A stretch of DNA of 64,000 bases from Streptococcus sanguinis (GTDB lineage Bacteria; Bacillota; Bacilli; Lactobacillales; Streptococcaceae): the NCBI RefSeq assembly GCF_900475275.1, contig NZ_LS483364.1, positions 620,001 through 684,000 of the forward strand, read 5' to 3'. Positions 19,902-28,877 of this stretch are shown piece after piece. How positions within the stretch are numbered: position 1 is the first letter of the stretch; each line of letters opens with the position of its first letter. The position numbers and the translations under genes are program-made. The notes below the pieces were generated by a model that ran no database searches, was not told the DNA's origin, and was given only the letters and a program-made list of their open reading frames with translations.

Positions 19902-20837
19902 ATGTCTAAAATTTTAGTTTTCGGTCACCAAAATCCTGACTCAGATGCCATTGGTTCATCTTACGCTTTTGCTTACTTGGCTCGCGAAGCTTATGGCTTA
20001 GATACAGAAGTGGTTGCACTGGGTGAGCCTAATGAAGAAACAGCCTTTGTTTTGGATTACTTTGGCGTGGCGGCACCGCGCGTGATTACATCTGCTAAGG
20101 CTGAGGGAGCTGAGCAAGTCATCCTGACAGACCACAATGAATTCCAACAGTCTGTGGCAGATATCGCTGAAGTTGAAGTTTATGGCGTAGTGGACCACCA
20201 CCGTGTTGCTAACTTTGAAACAGCTAGTCCACTTTACATGCGCTTGGAGCCAGTGGGATCTGCTTCATCTATTGTTTACCGTATGTTCAAGGAGCATGGC
20301 GTAGCAGTTCCAAAAGAAATTGCAGGATTGATGCTGTCTGGTTTGATCTCTGATACTCTCTTGCTTAAGTCACCAACAACTCATCCGACTGACAAGGCCA
20401 TTGCACCAGAATTGGCTGAGCTGGCTGGTGTCAACTTGGAAGAGTATGGTTTGGCAATGCTTAAGGCAGGTACAAACTTGGCTAGCAAGTCTGCAGAAGA
20501 GTTGATTGACATTGATGCTAAAACCTTTGAGCTAAACGGAAACAATGTTCGTGTGGCACAGGTCAACACAGTTGATATCGCTGAAGTTTTGGAGCGTCAA
20601 GCAGAAATCGAAGCGGCTATTGAAAAAGCAATCGCTGATAATGGCTACTCTGACTTTGTCTTGATGATTACAGATATTATCAACTCAAACTCAGAAATTT
20701 TGGCTATCGGAAGCAATATGGACAAGGTCGAAGCAGCCTTCAACTTTGTTCTTGAAAACAACCATGCTTTCCTAGCAGGCGCTGTTTCTCGTAAGAAGCA
20801 AGTGGTGCCTCAACTGACAGAAAGTTTTAATGCTTAA
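19902..20837 (+). CDS. ppaC: manganese-dependent inorganic pyrophosphatase
   Basis: A 311-residue family II (DHH) pyrophosphatase that hydrolyses PPi to drive biosynthesis. Metal ligands appear in [12 protein letters not shown] (His9, Asp13, Asp15), LTDHNE (Asp77) and VVDHHRV (Asp98-His99-His100). The C-terminal DHHA2 domain carries the substrate-binding [10 protein letters not shown] motif. The length is typical. It has its own transcription unit between two terminators, with AGAGG before the ATG. Confidence 0.95.
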   Translation: MSKILVFGHQNPDSDAIGSSYAFAYLAREAYGLDTEVVALGEPNEETAFVLDYFGVAAPRVITSAKAEGAEQVILTDHNEFQQSVADIAEVEVYGVVDHHRVANFETASPLYMRLEPVGSASSIVYRMFKEHGVAVPKEIAGLMLSGLISDTLLLKSPTTHPTDKAIAPELAELAGVNLEEYGLAMLKAGTNLASKSAEELIDIDAKTFELNGNNVRVAQVNTVDIAEVLERQAEIEAAIEKAIADNGYSDFVLMITDIINSNSEILAIGSNMDKVEAAFNFVLENNHAFLAGAVSRKKQVVPQLTESFNA

Positions 20838-20890
20838 AGAGCTCAAATGACGAAATAAGTTACTAGATGAGGGCTATTCCCCTCATACTT

Positions 20891-20915
20891 AAAAAGGAGT
20901 CTCGGCTCCTTTTTT
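20891..20915 (+). terminator. terminator of ppaC
   Basis: AAAAAGGAG and CTCCTTTTTT form a nine-base-pair stem with a six-base loop. Confidence 0.88.
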
Positions 20916-20929
20916 GATAGGCGAGAGAA

Positions 20930-21442
20930 ATGAAGATTCAAGATTTACAAGACGGAGATTTGATTTTTACAGTCGGATCTTCAGAAATTGCAGCAGCCAT
21001 TCGGTCAGCAACTGGTTCATATAGTCATGTGGCTATCTTTTTTAATGGTGAGATTTATCATGCAACCCATGAGAAGGGGGTTGTCAATCAAGATTTGTCT
21101 GATTTTTTGCAGGATGAGGATGTTTATGACGTGTATCGCTATCCAGCTATTGAAGCAGAAGCTGTCTTTAAAAGGGCCAAATTGCATCTAGGAAAGCCAT
21201 ACAATTTCGGCTTCTATCCGCAGTCCGATGGTTTTTACTGTTCGGAGTATATTGCGGAAATTTTGCCGATTTTTGATACGATTCCCATGCAGTTTGGCGA
21301 TGAGAAAAATCTGATTTCTGATTTTTGGCAGGAGTATTATCGGGACTTGGGCTTGGCTGTACCCTTAAATCAGCCTGGAACGAATCCTAGCCAGTTGGCT
21401 CAGTCAAGAAAACTCATCTACAAAGGAGAACTCCATGATTAA
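20930..21442 (+). CDS. YiiX/YebB-like NlpC/P60-superfamily cysteine hydrolase
   Basis: A 170-residue cytoplasmic protein with a circularly permuted papain-like fold. The histidine motif SHVAIFFNGEIYHA puts His33 first, and the cysteine motif GFYCSEYIAEIL (Cys104) comes later, as in the YiiX/YebB family. Substrates are unknown for this group; acyl or amide hydrolysis is typical of the fold. It overlaps the DUF1803 gene by eight bases, so the two are co-translated. Confidence 0.78.
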   Translation: MKIQDLQDGDLIFTVGSSEIAAAIRSATGSYSHVAIFFNGEIYHATHEKGVVNQDLSDFLQDEDVYDVYRYPAIEAEAVFKRAKLHLGKPYNFGFYPQSDGFYCSEYIAEILPIFDTIPMQFGDEKNLISDFWQEYYRDLGLAVPLNQPGTNPSQLAQSRKLIYKGELHD

Positions 21443-22088
21443 AATCATCAATCCCAGTCGTTTGACGCGCCAGCCTTTTTTTCAGGAGCTGATTGATTAT
21501 TTGGATCAGCATGAGGCAGTGATTCTGCGGGAGATTAAGCGAGAGTTTGAGGGCGTGGCCAACATTGACCGCTCGATAGAGGAGTTTATCAAGGCTGGCT
21601 ACATCAAGCGAGAGAACAAGCGATATTACCTGACCCTGCCACTTTTGGAAAGTTTGGAGGCTGTGCGTTTGGATCAGGAAATCTTTATCCGTGATGATAG
21701 TCCGCTCTATCAGGAACTGTTAGAGCTGCGCTTTGAGACCCAGCTTTCCAATCAGACCAATGCGGCTGTTTTGCTGGAAGAGACAGATTTTCAGCGGGAA
21801 AAGCTGACTTTGGCTAATTATTTTTACAAGATGCAACGCCAGTATCCCCTGTCTGAGGCACAAAAGCCTCTCTATGCTATCTTAGGCGATGTCAATCCAG
21901 AGTATGCACTCAAGTATATGACGACCTTTCTTCTCAAGTATGTCCGCAAGGATGAGCTCATGCAGAAGAGACGGGACATTTTTGTCGATAGCCTAGTGAT
22001 TTTGGGCTATATTCGGCAAAACGAAGCAGGTAAGTATGAGTTGAAGGCCAGCTTTGATAAGGAGAGATTGACTTTCCAGCTGGACTGA
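21435..22088 (+). CDS. DUF1803-family protein
   Basis: A 217-residue soluble protein. The start MIKIINPSRLTRQPFFQELIDYLDQHE and the TIKR-like winged-helix segment (FIKAGYIKRENKRYYLTLPLLE, about residues 50-75) match the streptococcal DUF1803 family as I remember it. The N-terminal 80 residues could form a winged helix; the rest is helical. No function is known. It overlaps the preceding hydrolase gene by eight bases and has a GGAG Shine-Dalgarno inside that gene. Confidence 0.75.
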   Translation: MIKIINPSRLTRQPFFQELIDYLDQHEAVILREIKREFEGVANIDRSIEEFIKAGYIKRENKRYYLTLPLLESLEAVRLDQEIFIRDDSPLYQELLELRFETQLSNQTNAAVLLEETDFQREKLTLANYFYKMQRQYPLSEAQKPLYAILGDVNPEYALKYMTTFLLKYVRKDELMQKRRDIFVDSLVILGYIRQNEAGKYELKASFDKERLTFQLD

Positions 22089-22113
22089 TGTTCCTGTAGA
22101 ATGAGCAGAATAT

Positions 22114-22142
22114 TTGACCTTTGAAAAGAAAAAACTTATACT
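22114..22142 (+). promoter_or_regulatory. promoter of the CsbD-like gene
   Basis: TTGACC (22114-22119) and TATACT (22137-22142) lie exactly 17 bases apart. Confidence 0.8.
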
Positions 22143-22188
22143 ACTGTAAACGGTATCAAATACTGTAAAAAAGAACGGAGGCAATCAT

Positions 22189-22383
22189 ATGTCACTAGAA
22201 AATAAATTCGATCAAGCTAAAGGCGCTGTTAAAGAAGGCGTGGGCAAAGTTACAGGAGATAATAAGACAAAAGCAGAAGGCGTTGTTGAAAAAACAGTTG
22301 CTAAAGCAAAAGAAGTTGCTGAAGATGCTAAAGAAGCTGTAGAAGGTGCTGTAGAAGGAATCAAAAACAGCTTGGATAAATAA
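22189..22383 (+). CDS. CsbD-family stress-response protein
   Basis: A 64-residue, Lys/Glu/Ala-rich hydrophilic protein. The opening [24 protein letters not shown] is the CsbD signature, followed by a repetitive amphipathic helix ([18 protein letters not shown]). Members are abundant, intrinsically flexible, general-stress proteins of unknown mechanism. It has its own sigma-A promoter and GGAGG, and ends at a terminator shared with the convergent iron-transport operon. Confidence 0.88.
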   Translation: MSLENKFDQAKGAVKEGVGKVTGDNKTKAEGVVEKTVAKAKEVAEDAKEAVEGAVEGIKNSLDK

Positions 22384-22388
22384 AAAAC

Positions 22389-22421
22389 AATCAGTCGATT
22401 ATTCGGCTGATTATTTTTTTT
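22389..22421. terminator. convergent terminator between the CsbD-like gene and the iron-transport operon
   Basis: AATCAG (22389-22394) and CTGATT (22407-22412) close a longer imperfect stem, followed by eight T on the plus strand. Confidence 0.8.
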
Positions 22422-23415
22422 GCTGATACATAAGGTAGAGGAAATAGGGGGCTCCAATAATGGAAATCAAAATGCCTGTCGGGACTGAGCTTCCGATGAG
22501 GAAGGTTCTTGTGATCGTATCTGCCCCTGTCATGATAAAGGCACCTAGCAGCATGGCGGCTGGAAAGAGTAAGCGATGATCGCTGGGTAGGAATCGTTTG
22601 CTGATATGGCTAGCCAACATACCGATGAAGACTATATTTCCAGCTAGAGATAGGCTAAAGGCGACGAGAGCACTGGCTAATAACAGGGTTATTTGCCGCT
22701 CTCTTTTTAGATGAAGCCCCAGGCCTAGAGCTGTTTCTTCATTTAGACTGAGGATATTGAGCTTGTGGGAGCGCAGATAGGTCAGCAGCCAGAATAAAAG
22801 CAAGAAGGGGCCAGCAATAGCTAGACTTTCCCAGTTATTACCCGTAATCTTACCAGCTAGCCAGCTAACTACATAAGTCAGTTTATTCTGATTAACACGG
22901 CCAGTGATTGCAATCATACTGGAAGACAGGATGGTTGACAAGGTCACACCAGCGATAATGTGCTTGACAGGGCTGATTGCTTGGCCTTTTTGATGTGAGA
23001 TCAGGTAAATAAGGGCTACAGTCAGCATACCGCCAAAGGTTGCGATAAAGGGAAGATAGCGAATATAGAAAGGATCAGTCACTTCTAGCTTGCTGATAGC
23101 AAGAGTAATGATAACACCAGCTCCGGCATTGATTCCCAAGGTTCCCGAATCGGCAAGTGGGTTTCGGGTAAAGGTCTGCAGCAGTACACCGCTCATCCCT
23201 AGCGAAGCTCCTGCTAGAAGGCAGACCAGAATTCGAGGCAGGCGGATCTGCTCCATGATAAAGGTGCTGCCATCATCTCCTTGCCCCAGCAGATATCGAA
23301 AAGCTTCACCGACGTTAAATTCCTGATCGCCTGATGATAGAGACAGTAGGAAAATTAGGAAAGTCAGGAGGCTGAGGCTTACTAGAACCAAAAGAATCCG
23401 TTTTTTATCTCTCAT
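22411..23415 (-). CDS. iron-siderophore ABC transporter permease (FecCD family), second permease
   Basis: A 334-residue membrane protein with about ten helices of the FecCD/BtuC type. Conserved segments are PRILVCLLAGASLGMSGVLLQTFTRNPLADSGTLGINAGAG and, near the C-terminus, ADTITRTFLIGSSVPTGILISIIGAPYFLYLM. It forms the membrane channel with the adjacent permease. It overlaps the upstream permease gene by eleven bases on the minus strand and is the last gene of the four-gene uptake operon. Ferric siderophore or haem is the usual substrate; which one cannot be told from the permease. Confidence 0.9.
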   Translation of the reverse strand: MRDKKRILLVLVSLSLLTFLIFLLSLSSGDQEFNVGEAFRYLLGQGDDGSTFIMEQIRLPRILVCLLAGASLGMSGVLLQTFTRNPLADSGTLGINAGAGVIITLAISKLEVTDPFYIRYLPFIATFGGMLTVALIYLISHQKGQAISPVKHIIAGVTLSTILSSSMIAITGRVNQNKLTYVVSWLAGKITGNNWESLAIAGPFLLLFWLLTYLRSHKLNILSLNEETALGLGLHLKRERQITLLLASALVAFSLSLAGNIVFIGMLASHISKRFLPSDHRLLFPAAMLLGAFIMTGADTITRTFLIGSSVPTGILISIIGAPYFLYLMYQQKK

Positions 23416-24424
23416 AGAAGGCCCCCTTTCTCATCAGCCACAGGAAGACTGGCAGCGTAACGAGACTGATAATAGAGCTAAGAGGCAGACCGACCATATG
23501 ACTTGCAGCAAAATCACAGATCAGTAGAAAGAGCGCACCTGTTAGCATCGTTAGAGGCAGGATTTTTTGGTAGTTCTTTCCGCTGATGGTTTTGACAAAG
23601 TGCGGAATAATCAGTCCGACGAGAGCTAGGCTTCCTACTAAGGCAACGGCTGCCGCTGATAACAGTAGAACAATACTCAGAAAGAACAGGGTTATCTGAG
23701 TTGTTCGCTGGCCTAAGCCCTTGGCTACTGTTTCATTGAGGCTGAGAATGGTTAGTTGGTGAGAAAATAGTTGAGCTAGTAAGAGGCCTAATAAGATAAA
23801 GGGAGCAATGATTTGCAGCATTTTCCAATTGGTTCCTAGAAGTCCTCCAGCCTGCCAACCGATGACAGCATTGGTCAGGTTGAGATAAATGGTCAAGCCT
23901 TGTCCGATAGCGGTCAGGAGTGTTGTTACCATGGCACCGGATAAGACAAGACGTAGTTGCTCAAAACCTTTTCTAGGATGGTAGGAGAGGCTAAAAACCA
24001 GAATACTGGCTAGACAGGCTCCTGCAAGTGAGAGCAGGAGGATGCTACTGTAGTGTATACTCTTAGAAAAGGCATAACCGCAGATGAGCGCTAGGCCAGC
24101 TCCAGAGTTGATCCCCAAAAGTCCTGGGTCAGCAATGGCATTGCGGGTAATTCCCTGCATGATGGCTCCTGAAACGGCCAAGCTAGCTCCGACTAGCAGA
24201 GCTGCAATTCCTCTAGGTAAGCGCAGATCTATGATGATGTTCTGGGCTGGACTTTCCTTGAAAGGATGGCTCAGCGTTTCTATCAGTTGCCGATGGGAGT
24301 AGCTGGGAATGCCAAAGCGCAGGTAGAGATAGAGTCCGCCAATCAGCAGGAGAATGAGGGCGAAAAAAACAAGCCAAAAAATATTTGGCCTATTTTTTTG
24401 AGTGAAGAGTGAATGAAGCGTCAT
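23405..24424 (-). CDS. iron-siderophore ABC transporter permease (FecCD family), first permease
   Basis: A 339-residue paralogue of the next gene. It has the same family landmarks: PRGIAALLVGASLAVSGAIMQGITRNAIADPGLLGINSGAG, and the coupling-helix region LSLNETVAKGLGQR, which contacts the ATPase. About ten membrane helices are predicted. It pairs with the downstream permease as an FhuB/FhuG-like heterodimer. It starts 99 bases after the binding-protein gene. Confidence 0.9.
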   Translation of the reverse strand: MTLHSLFTQKNRPNIFWLVFFALILLLIGGLYLYLRFGIPSYSHRQLIETLSHPFKESPAQNIIIDLRLPRGIAALLVGASLAVSGAIMQGITRNAIADPGLLGINSGAGLALICGYAFSKSIHYSSILLLSLAGACLASILVFSLSYHPRKGFEQLRLVLSGAMVTTLLTAIGQGLTIYLNLTNAVIGWQAGGLLGTNWKMLQIIAPFILLGLLLAQLFSHQLTILSLNETVAKGLGQRTTQITLFFLSIVLLLSAAAVALVGSLALVGLIIPHFVKTISGKNYQKILPLTMLTGALFLLICDFAASHMVGLPLSSIISLVTLPVFLWLMRKGAFYER

Positions 24425-24523
24425 CTGGTATCCTTTATATTGTCGAAAATAAAATAGCTGTCATGAGATATATCGCTTACTAGCAGTGTTTTTTCACTAG
24501 TCTGAGTTCCTGCAAGGAATGCC

Positions 24524-25459
24524 CTAGTTCATTTTTTCAAGGCCATCTTGAATAGTTTTGAGTTCGTATTCAAGTGTCAATGGATCGTTGAAATAAAAGG
24601 CGTTGGCATCCACTTTTAAGATGTGGTTCTGTTGGACAGCGGGAATAGATTTCCAAACATCGCTTTCGTAAAGAGCACTGCCTGTTTTATCATCTTCAGC
24701 TGCAACCAGGACATAATCGCCAATGTACTCACTCACCGTTTCTTGGCTGACTTGCAAGTAGCCACTTGGGAATACTTCATCCTTCACTTTTTGCGGGGCA
24801 TCAAATCCCAGAGATTTGTAGATAACTTCTCCGCCTCGTCCCCAGTTGTTACCGAAGAGGTAGATTTCCTTTTCATATAGCCCAACAACAGTGAAAGTGA
24901 CATTTTGTCCCAGCTTTTCTTTTAACTGTTTGCCAATATCAGCTGTTTTGCTCTTCCAATCAGCAATCCATTGATCAGCTTCTTTTTCCTTGCCAAAGAT
25001 TTGGCCAAAGCGATTCAGGATTTCTAAATAGTCATTTTTTCCATAATCAATGGCAATAGTTGGAGCGATTTTCTTTAGTTCATTGATATTTTTGTCACTG
25101 GCATCTACCACGATAAGGTCTGGCTTTTGCTTGGCGATAGACTCCAAATCTTCTGGCATCAGGACCTTGGCGTTTTTGACTTTTTCTTTGAGGACAGGGT
25201 TTTTAGCATCATAGGATGTTACAGTGACAGGGTCGAAGCCTAGTTGCAGCAAATAGCCTGTGTAGGTAGAGGAGAGGCTGGCGATGCGTTTTGGATTTTT
25301 GGGGATATCGCCGTAGTAGTGGAATCCGTCAATTTTTGGCTTGCTGGATAGCTCGACCTTGTCTGAAGAGGCAGAGTTTTCAGATTTAGATGAGCTGCCG
25401 CAGGCAACTAAAAGGAAGATGGTGACAGTAAGGGTGGCAAATGATAAAAACTTTTTCAT
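24524..25459 (-). CDS. iron-compound ABC transporter substrate-binding lipoprotein
   Basis: A 311-residue lipoprotein. The signal peptide is residues 1-19 and the lipobox LVAC puts the lipidated Cys at 20. The mature protein has the two-lobed FepB/FhuD-like fold with PKNPKRIASLSSTYTGYLLQLGF, KPDLIVVD and a long linking helix (residues about 155-185). It captures a ferric siderophore or haem outside the membrane. An in-frame ATG lies 42 bases upstream, but GGAGG lies before the MKKFLSF start at 25459, which also gives a proper signal peptide. Closest recalled relatives are FhuD/PiaA-like proteins. Confidence 0.9.
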   Translation of the reverse strand: MKKFLSFATLTVTIFLLVACGSSSKSENSASSDKVELSSKPKIDGFHYYGDIPKNPKRIASLSSTYTGYLLQLGFDPVTVTSYDAKNPVLKEKVKNAKVLMPEDLESIAKQKPDLIVVDASDKNINELKKIAPTIAIDYGKNDYLEILNRFGQIFGKEKEADQWIADWKSKTADIGKQLKEKLGQNVTFTVVGLYEKEIYLFGNNWGRGGEVIYKSLGFDAPQKVKDEVFPSGYLQVSQETVSEYIGDYVLVAAEDDKTGSALYESDVWKSIPAVQQNHILKVDANAFYFNDPLTLEYELKTIQDGLEKMN

Positions 25460-25538
25460 TTTTTCCTCCAATTCTATAAAAAGTTTAGAAGCTGTATCCA
25501 TGAAGAAGATATGGGAAACTTATCTATGAATACATAAC

Positions 25539-26324
25539 TTATTTAACGAGCTGATAGCTGAGGCAGAGCGGCTTATCCTGAATAGGATCTCGAATAATCT
25601 GGGCTTCAATCTGAAAAATGTCTCTCAGAATATCCGAAGTCATGATCTGCTCAACACTTCCTTGATACCGGATATGCCCATTTTTCATAGCAATCAACTG
25701 ATGGGAAAAGCGGGCAGCTAGGTTGATGTCATGCAGAACCATGATAATGGTTTTTCCGCTGAGTTGGTTGAGGTCATTCAGCAACTCCAAGATTTCCAGC
25801 TGATGATTCATATCCAGATAGGTGGTCGGCTCGTCCAGAAAAATAGTCTCTGTATCTTGAGCTAAAGCCATAGCAATCCAGACGCGCTGGCGCTGACCTC
25901 CAGACAAATCATCCACCTGCCAGTCCGAAAATTCGCTGACCTGAGTTGCTTCCATAGCCCAGCAGATTTTTTCCCGGTCTTCTGTACTGAGCCTGCCCAA
26001 GCCAGTTTGATGCGGAAAGCGGCCATAAGAAACCAGATCATAGACAGTGATGCCATCGGTCGCCTCCATGGTTTGGGGCAGCAAGGCAATCTTTTGCGCC
26101 ACCTCCTTGGTCGGCAGTAGGGCGATGGACTGTCCATCCAGGGTTATACTGCCGGCTTTTGTCGGCAAAATACGAGTAAAAGCCTTGAGAAGAGTGGATT
26201 TACCGCAGCCATTGCTACCGATAATAGTTGTAATCTTTCCCTCGGCGAGTTGGCAGTCCAGTCCGTCAATAATAACCTTTTGATCGTAGGCGACCTGGAT
26301 ACTTGCTGCAGAGATAGTGGACAT
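25539..26324 (-). CDS. iron-siderophore ABC transporter ATP-binding protein
   Basis: A 261-residue FepC/FhuC-like ATPase. Walker A is GSNGCGKST (36-44), signature LSGGQ (140-144), Walker B IFLDEPTTYLD (161-171), and the H-loop VLHDINLA follows. It is the first gene of the operon ATPase - binding protein - permease - permease, all on the minus strand. It has an extended -10 promoter upstream at 26369-26377. Expression is probably iron-regulated, but no clear Fur/MntR-type operator could be identified by eye in the very AT-rich leader. Confidence 0.92.
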   Translation of the reverse strand: MSTISAASIQVAYDQKVIIDGLDCQLAEGKITTIIGSNGCGKSTLLKAFTRILPTKAGSITLDGQSIALLPTKEVAQKIALLPQTMEATDGITVYDLVSYGRFPHQTGLGRLSTEDREKICWAMEATQVSEFSDWQVDDLSGGQRQRVWIAMALAQDTETIFLDEPTTYLDMNHQLEILELLNDLNQLSGKTIIMVLHDINLAARFSHQLIAMKNGHIRYQGSVEQIMTSDILRDIFQIEAQIIRDPIQDKPLCLSYQLVK

Positions 26325-26368
26325 AGACTTCCTTTCTGGCTGATTCTTCTATCAGAATTACGCCTTTT

Positions 26369-26377
26369 ATTATACCA
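26369..26377 (-). promoter_or_regulatory. extended -10 promoter of the iron-transport operon
   Basis: On the minus strand TGGTATAAT gives a perfect extended -10. It is followed by about 45 bases of leader before the ATPase ATG. Confidence 0.7.
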
Positions 26378-26544
26378 TAAAAATTTTTCTAAAAAAAGAG
26401 TTTTCTGACAATTTAATAAAAATAAAATAAAAAAGTTTTATAAAATTGTAAATAATAAAAATTTAAGCTTTTCATGCTAAGATAGAAATATTAAAAAGGA
26501 CCTGCAATGATGATATGAATTTACAGGTGGTGAAAGGAAAAATG

Positions 26545-27300
26545 ATGAAATTATTGACAAACCTACGCCCCTCTAAGCCTTTGAAAGAGCTGAGGTGGTT
26601 TGATATTGCTGTGATTACTCTGCTCATGTTTGGGCAGTTTATTTACCGCTCAACGGAGCTTTATTTAGCTAGCTTTGCGCCAGCTTCCAGCTCAGGAGCG
26701 ACTGAAACGGTGACCAATACAGCCAGCGAGGGAGCAGCTTTTTCTAGCAATTTCAATTTTCAGCTACTGATGCTGGTCTTGACCATTCTTTATCTATTGC
26801 TTCGGCGCTTTGACTTTAAGCAGCTTCCCATCCGTATGAGCTGGTCGGTTCTCCTCTGGACTCCACTTATTTTTGTAGCAGTAGGGTTCTTTGGTGACAT
26901 TGTGACGACACTGAGCGGCGAGTATAATTACTTTGATCCAACTCTCTGGTCTTATGTAGATGTTCTGGAAATCTTCCGGAAATTTGCTGAACTGACACCT
27001 ATGGCCATCCTCTACGGACTTCTCAATGGTTTCTATGAGGAATTCTTCTTTCTGGGGCTTATGACCTCTGTTAGGGATAAGTATAAGTGGTGGGCTCTGG
27101 CCTACTCTACTATCATTCGGATTTCTTTCCACACCTATCAGGGCATGCTGTGGGCCTTGGTTATCGGAGTGGTGTACGGTCTCTTTTACTATTTCCTTTA
27201 CAAGTACAAGGTCAAGAACCTCTTGCCTTTCTTTCTCATGCACGCCTTGGCGGATATGTTTGGCTCCAGCTTGATGTACGTTCTGATTAAATGGCGTTAA
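26545..27300 (+). CDS. CPBP-family intramembrane protease-like protein, divergent
   Basis: A 251-residue membrane protein with about six helices. Between helices 4 and 5 it has NGFYEEFFFLGLM, which corresponds to the EExxxR motif of CPBP (Abi/CAAX-like) proteases but lacks the arginine. SFHTYQGM and HALADMFGS match motifs 2 and 3, supplying two candidate histidines. In Gram-positives such proteins are often linked to bacteriocin immunity or protein maturation. The lost arginine leaves activity open. AAAGGA at 26533-26538 fits the ATG at 26545; ATGs at 26515 and 26542 are alternatives. Confidence 0.75.
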   Translation: MKLLTNLRPSKPLKELRWFDIAVITLLMFGQFIYRSTELYLASFAPASSSGATETVTNTASEGAAFSSNFNFQLLMLVLTILYLLLRRFDFKQLPIRMSWSVLLWTPLIFVAVGFFGDIVTTLSGEYNYFDPTLWSYVDVLEIFRKFAELTPMAILYGLLNGFYEEFFFLGLMTSVRDKYKWWALAYSTIIRISFHTYQGMLWALVIGVVYGLFYYFLYKYKVKNLLPFFLMHALADMFGSSLMYVLIKWR

Positions 27301-27318
27301 TCTCTACTAAACAAGAAT

Positions 27319-27345
27319 AAAAAGGCGATATGCTCGCCTTTTTTC
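27319..27345. terminator. bidirectional terminator between the CPBP-like gene and murE
   Basis: AAAAAGGCGA and TCGCCTTTTT form a ten-base-pair stem with A and T tracts on both sides. Confidence 0.88.
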
Positions 27346-28791
27346 TTATAAATACTTTTCAGCAAGAGCATAGTCTCCTGGATAGGCTACTTTTTCTCCT
27401 TCTACGATTTGGTAAGCATCTGCTCCTTTACCAGCCAGAATGACGGCATCTCCCTCTCGCTCAGTCAGACTGAGAGCTTTTTTGATGGCTTCTTCTCGGT
27501 CGGCTATTTTGTCCACTGGATAGGAGATGTAGGATGCGATTTCCTCCGCAATGGCTAGAGGATCTTCATAGTTAGGGTCGTCTGCGGTTAAGATAACGGT
27601 CAGCTCAGGATGCTGATTAAGTAGGAGACCGAAGTCTTTGCGGCGGCTTTCACCCTTGTTGCCGGTAGCACCCAAAAGGAGAATAATCTTGCCCTTTTGG
27701 TGTTTCTCTACCACAGACAGCAGGTTGCTCAGGCTAACACCATTGTGAGCATAGTCAACGAAGACCTTGGCGCCGTTTTTCTGAGTCAGAACTTCCATAC
27801 GGCCTGGGACTCGGGTTGCAGCAATTCCTTTTTTGATGTCTTCGAGGCTAGCACCCAGACGCAGACAGGCAAGACCAGCCGCTACTGCATTTTCCTGATT
27901 GAAGCGGCCGATGAGCTGGATATCGTAGCGGCCAGCTAATTTACCAGCAGCTTCAAAGCTGAAAGCCTGAGAATCTATGATGGTATTGCTTGAGCCTGCT
28001 CCATAGAAATCATGTTCCATAGAAGAGACTTGCTCTTTCACGATTTGGAAATGGTTCATGCCGCTATTCACAATAACTGCTCGGCTATTGTCCATCAAGA
28101 GCCGCTTATTATAGAAATAATCCTCAAAGGTTGGATGCTCAATAGGGCCGATATGGTCGGGGCTGATATTGAGAAAGACACCGACATCAAAGGTTAGGCC
28201 ATAGACCCGTTTCTTGAGATAAGCCTGACTGGAAACTTCCATGATGAGATGAGTCCGACAGTTGGCTAGGGCTTGGGCCATCATTTTGATAAGATCCAAA
28301 CTCTCTGGTGTAGTCAGAGTTGACTTGAAGAAGGTCTCGCCATCCAAAGTAGTGTTCATAGTCGAGAGCAGGGCAGGCCGATGGCTTTGAGAAAGGATCT
28401 GATAGGCAAAATAAGCTGTAGTTGTCTTGCCCTTGGTGCCAGTAAAGGCCAGCAGTTTGAGCTTTTTCTCAGGATGGCCGTAAAATTCCATGGCTAAGAG
28501 ACTCATGGCTTGCTTGACGTCGTTGACCAAGAGGACTGGAATGCCCACTTGAAAGTCTGTCTCGCTGATATAAAAGCGCAGGCCAGCTGAGACTGCTTTT
28601 TCTAGAAATTCTTTCTTAAAAGCCTCACCCTTGACAAAAAAGAGGGTAGAGGCATCTGCTTCCCTGCTGTCATAACTGATACTATCGAAAGTCAAGCCGC
28701 TATAGGAGAAAAAGTATTCTCCGTCTTTGACAATATCACGAAAATTATGGTCTTCTTTTAAAATAGCTAATACGGTTTCAATTTTAATCAT
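27346..28791 (-). CDS. murE: UDP-N-acetylmuramoyl-L-alanyl-D-glutamate--L-lysine ligase
   Basis: A 481-residue Mur ligase that adds L-lysine as the third residue of the peptidoglycan stem in the cytoplasm. The ATP-binding motif TGTKGKTTT is at residues 117-125. The C-terminal DDPNYEDP motif corresponds to the lysine-specific form, in place of DNPR for diaminopimelate, which fits streptococcal cell walls. The frame continues upstream, but [11 protein letters not shown] at 28791 gives the family length. It is divergent from the MurJ-like flippase gene, so precursor synthesis and export lie side by side. Confidence 0.93.
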   Translation of the reverse strand: MIKIETVLAILKEDHNFRDIVKDGEYFFSYSGLTFDSISYDSREADASTLFFVKGEAFKKEFLEKAVSAGLRFYISETDFQVGIPVLLVNDVKQAMSLLAMEFYGHPEKKLKLLAFTGTKGKTTTAYFAYQILSQSHRPALLSTMNTTLDGETFFKSTLTTPESLDLIKMMAQALANCRTHLIMEVSSQAYLKKRVYGLTFDVGVFLNISPDHIGPIEHPTFEDYFYNKRLLMDNSRAVIVNSGMNHFQIVKEQVSSMEHDFYGAGSSNTIIDSQAFSFEAAGKLAGRYDIQLIGRFNQENAVAAGLACLRLGASLEDIKKGIAATRVPGRMEVLTQKNGAKVFVDYAHNGVSLSNLLSVVEKHQKGKIILLLGATGNKGESRRKDFGLLLNQHPELTVILTADDPNYEDPLAIAEEIASYISYPVDKIADREEAIKKALSLTEREGDAVILAGKGADAYQIVEGEKVAYPGDYALAEKYL

Positions 28792-28877
28792 AAATCTATT
28801 GTAAACCTTATGGCTGGGTTTTACAAGAGGCAAGGAAAAGTTTATAATAAAAGAAGAATAAATAGAAGAGGTTTTCT

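Noticed and set aside
22411-26324. Vitamin B12 uptake instead of iron uptake for the FecCD transporter
   Set aside because: The binding protein resembles FhuD/PiaA-like iron proteins and no cobalamin riboswitch is visible; B12 remains only a remote option.
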